Assembly (NCBI GenBank): GCA_965224235.1
Contig: CBDCYP010000002.1
Location: 1 to 64,000, forward strand
DNA length: 64,000 nt
Direction of reading: 5' to 3'
Origin: G958295935 sp965224235
GTDB taxonomy: Bacteria; Chloroflexota; Dehalococcoidia; Lucifugimonadales; Lucifugimonadaceae
In this document: one piece after another, positions 63,972 through 64,000 of the stretch
How positions within the stretch are numbered: the stretch's first letter is position 1
Layout: the number at the start of each line of letters is the position of its first letter
Notes under the pieces: generated by a model
Seen by the model: only the letters and a program-made list of their open reading frames with translations
Databases searched by the model: none
What the model was told of the DNA's origin: nothing
Translations under genes and position numbers: made by a program

Positions 63972-64000
63972 AGCGGGGCAGCCCCCCGAAGGAGACGGCC
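63972..64000. other. Hairpin cut by the window end
   Basis: GCGGGGCAGCCCCC and the beginning of a GACGGCC arm resemble the intergenic stems at 59392 and 62967; the rest is beyond the window. Confidence 0.35.

Overview
The window looks like accessory DNA from a Chloroflexota bacterium, probably an uncultured Dehalococcoidia/SAR202-type lineage. This is an inference from GC-rich coding sequence, strong AGGAGG ribosome sites and a huge surface protein whose N-terminal cadherin-like domain and A-T-G-x-P-T-I-S-G-T repeats I associate with that group; there is no rRNA or housekeeping marker. Almost everything belongs to defence, conflict or mobile elements.

1-5.9 kb: a ribbon-helix-helix gene cut by the window start, a scar of a helicase gene, aspartic-protease genes (one pair tandemly duplicated and decayed), an IS5-type MITE, a recombinase remnant and a complete IS21-family element that splits a membrane metallopeptidase gene. 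5.9-19.2 kb: a prokaryotic ubiquitin-like conjugation operon on the minus strand (Ubl, E2, JAB, E1, then the broken peptidase) faces a plus-strand operon (sigma-like factor, unknown, Rad50-like ATPase, patatin, CD-NTase, Cap2), i.e. a type II CBASS with an unusual three-gene front half. Removing two nested insertion sequences (IS1380 and IS5, both with target duplications) puts the two operons about 110 bp apart, divergent.

19.7-31.5 kb: an M1-type lipoprotein peptidase, then a tightly coupled eight-gene minus-strand operon (ParB-like, PD-(D/E)XK-like, SNF2 helicase, ParB-like, radical SAM, two GHKL ATPases, unknown). I recognise no named system with this composition; it is the best candidate for an undescribed one. 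31.6-45.8 kb: a nuclease/phosphatase remnant, a GAF-PAS-kinase-receiver-wHTH regulator, a 2,400-residue repeat surface protein split by a second IS1380 copy, its decayed 3' tail, and an IS630 element.

45.9-64 kb: a minus-strand plasmid/ICE-like backbone built round a PRTRC cassette (C, probable F, B, A, ThiF, possible E), with DUF2958, a helicase, DNA methyltransferase, RadC-like, SSB, TSCPD-domain and Cas4/AddB-like nuclease genes. Two group II introns interrupt two of these genes; the exon boundaries can be placed and both host frames are restored by splicing. The genes are separated by recurring GC-rich hairpins.

Four otherwise intact genes (12.26, 33.68, 47.69 and 56.77 kb) each carry one extra G/C in a G/C run. 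These may be sequencing errors rather than biology.
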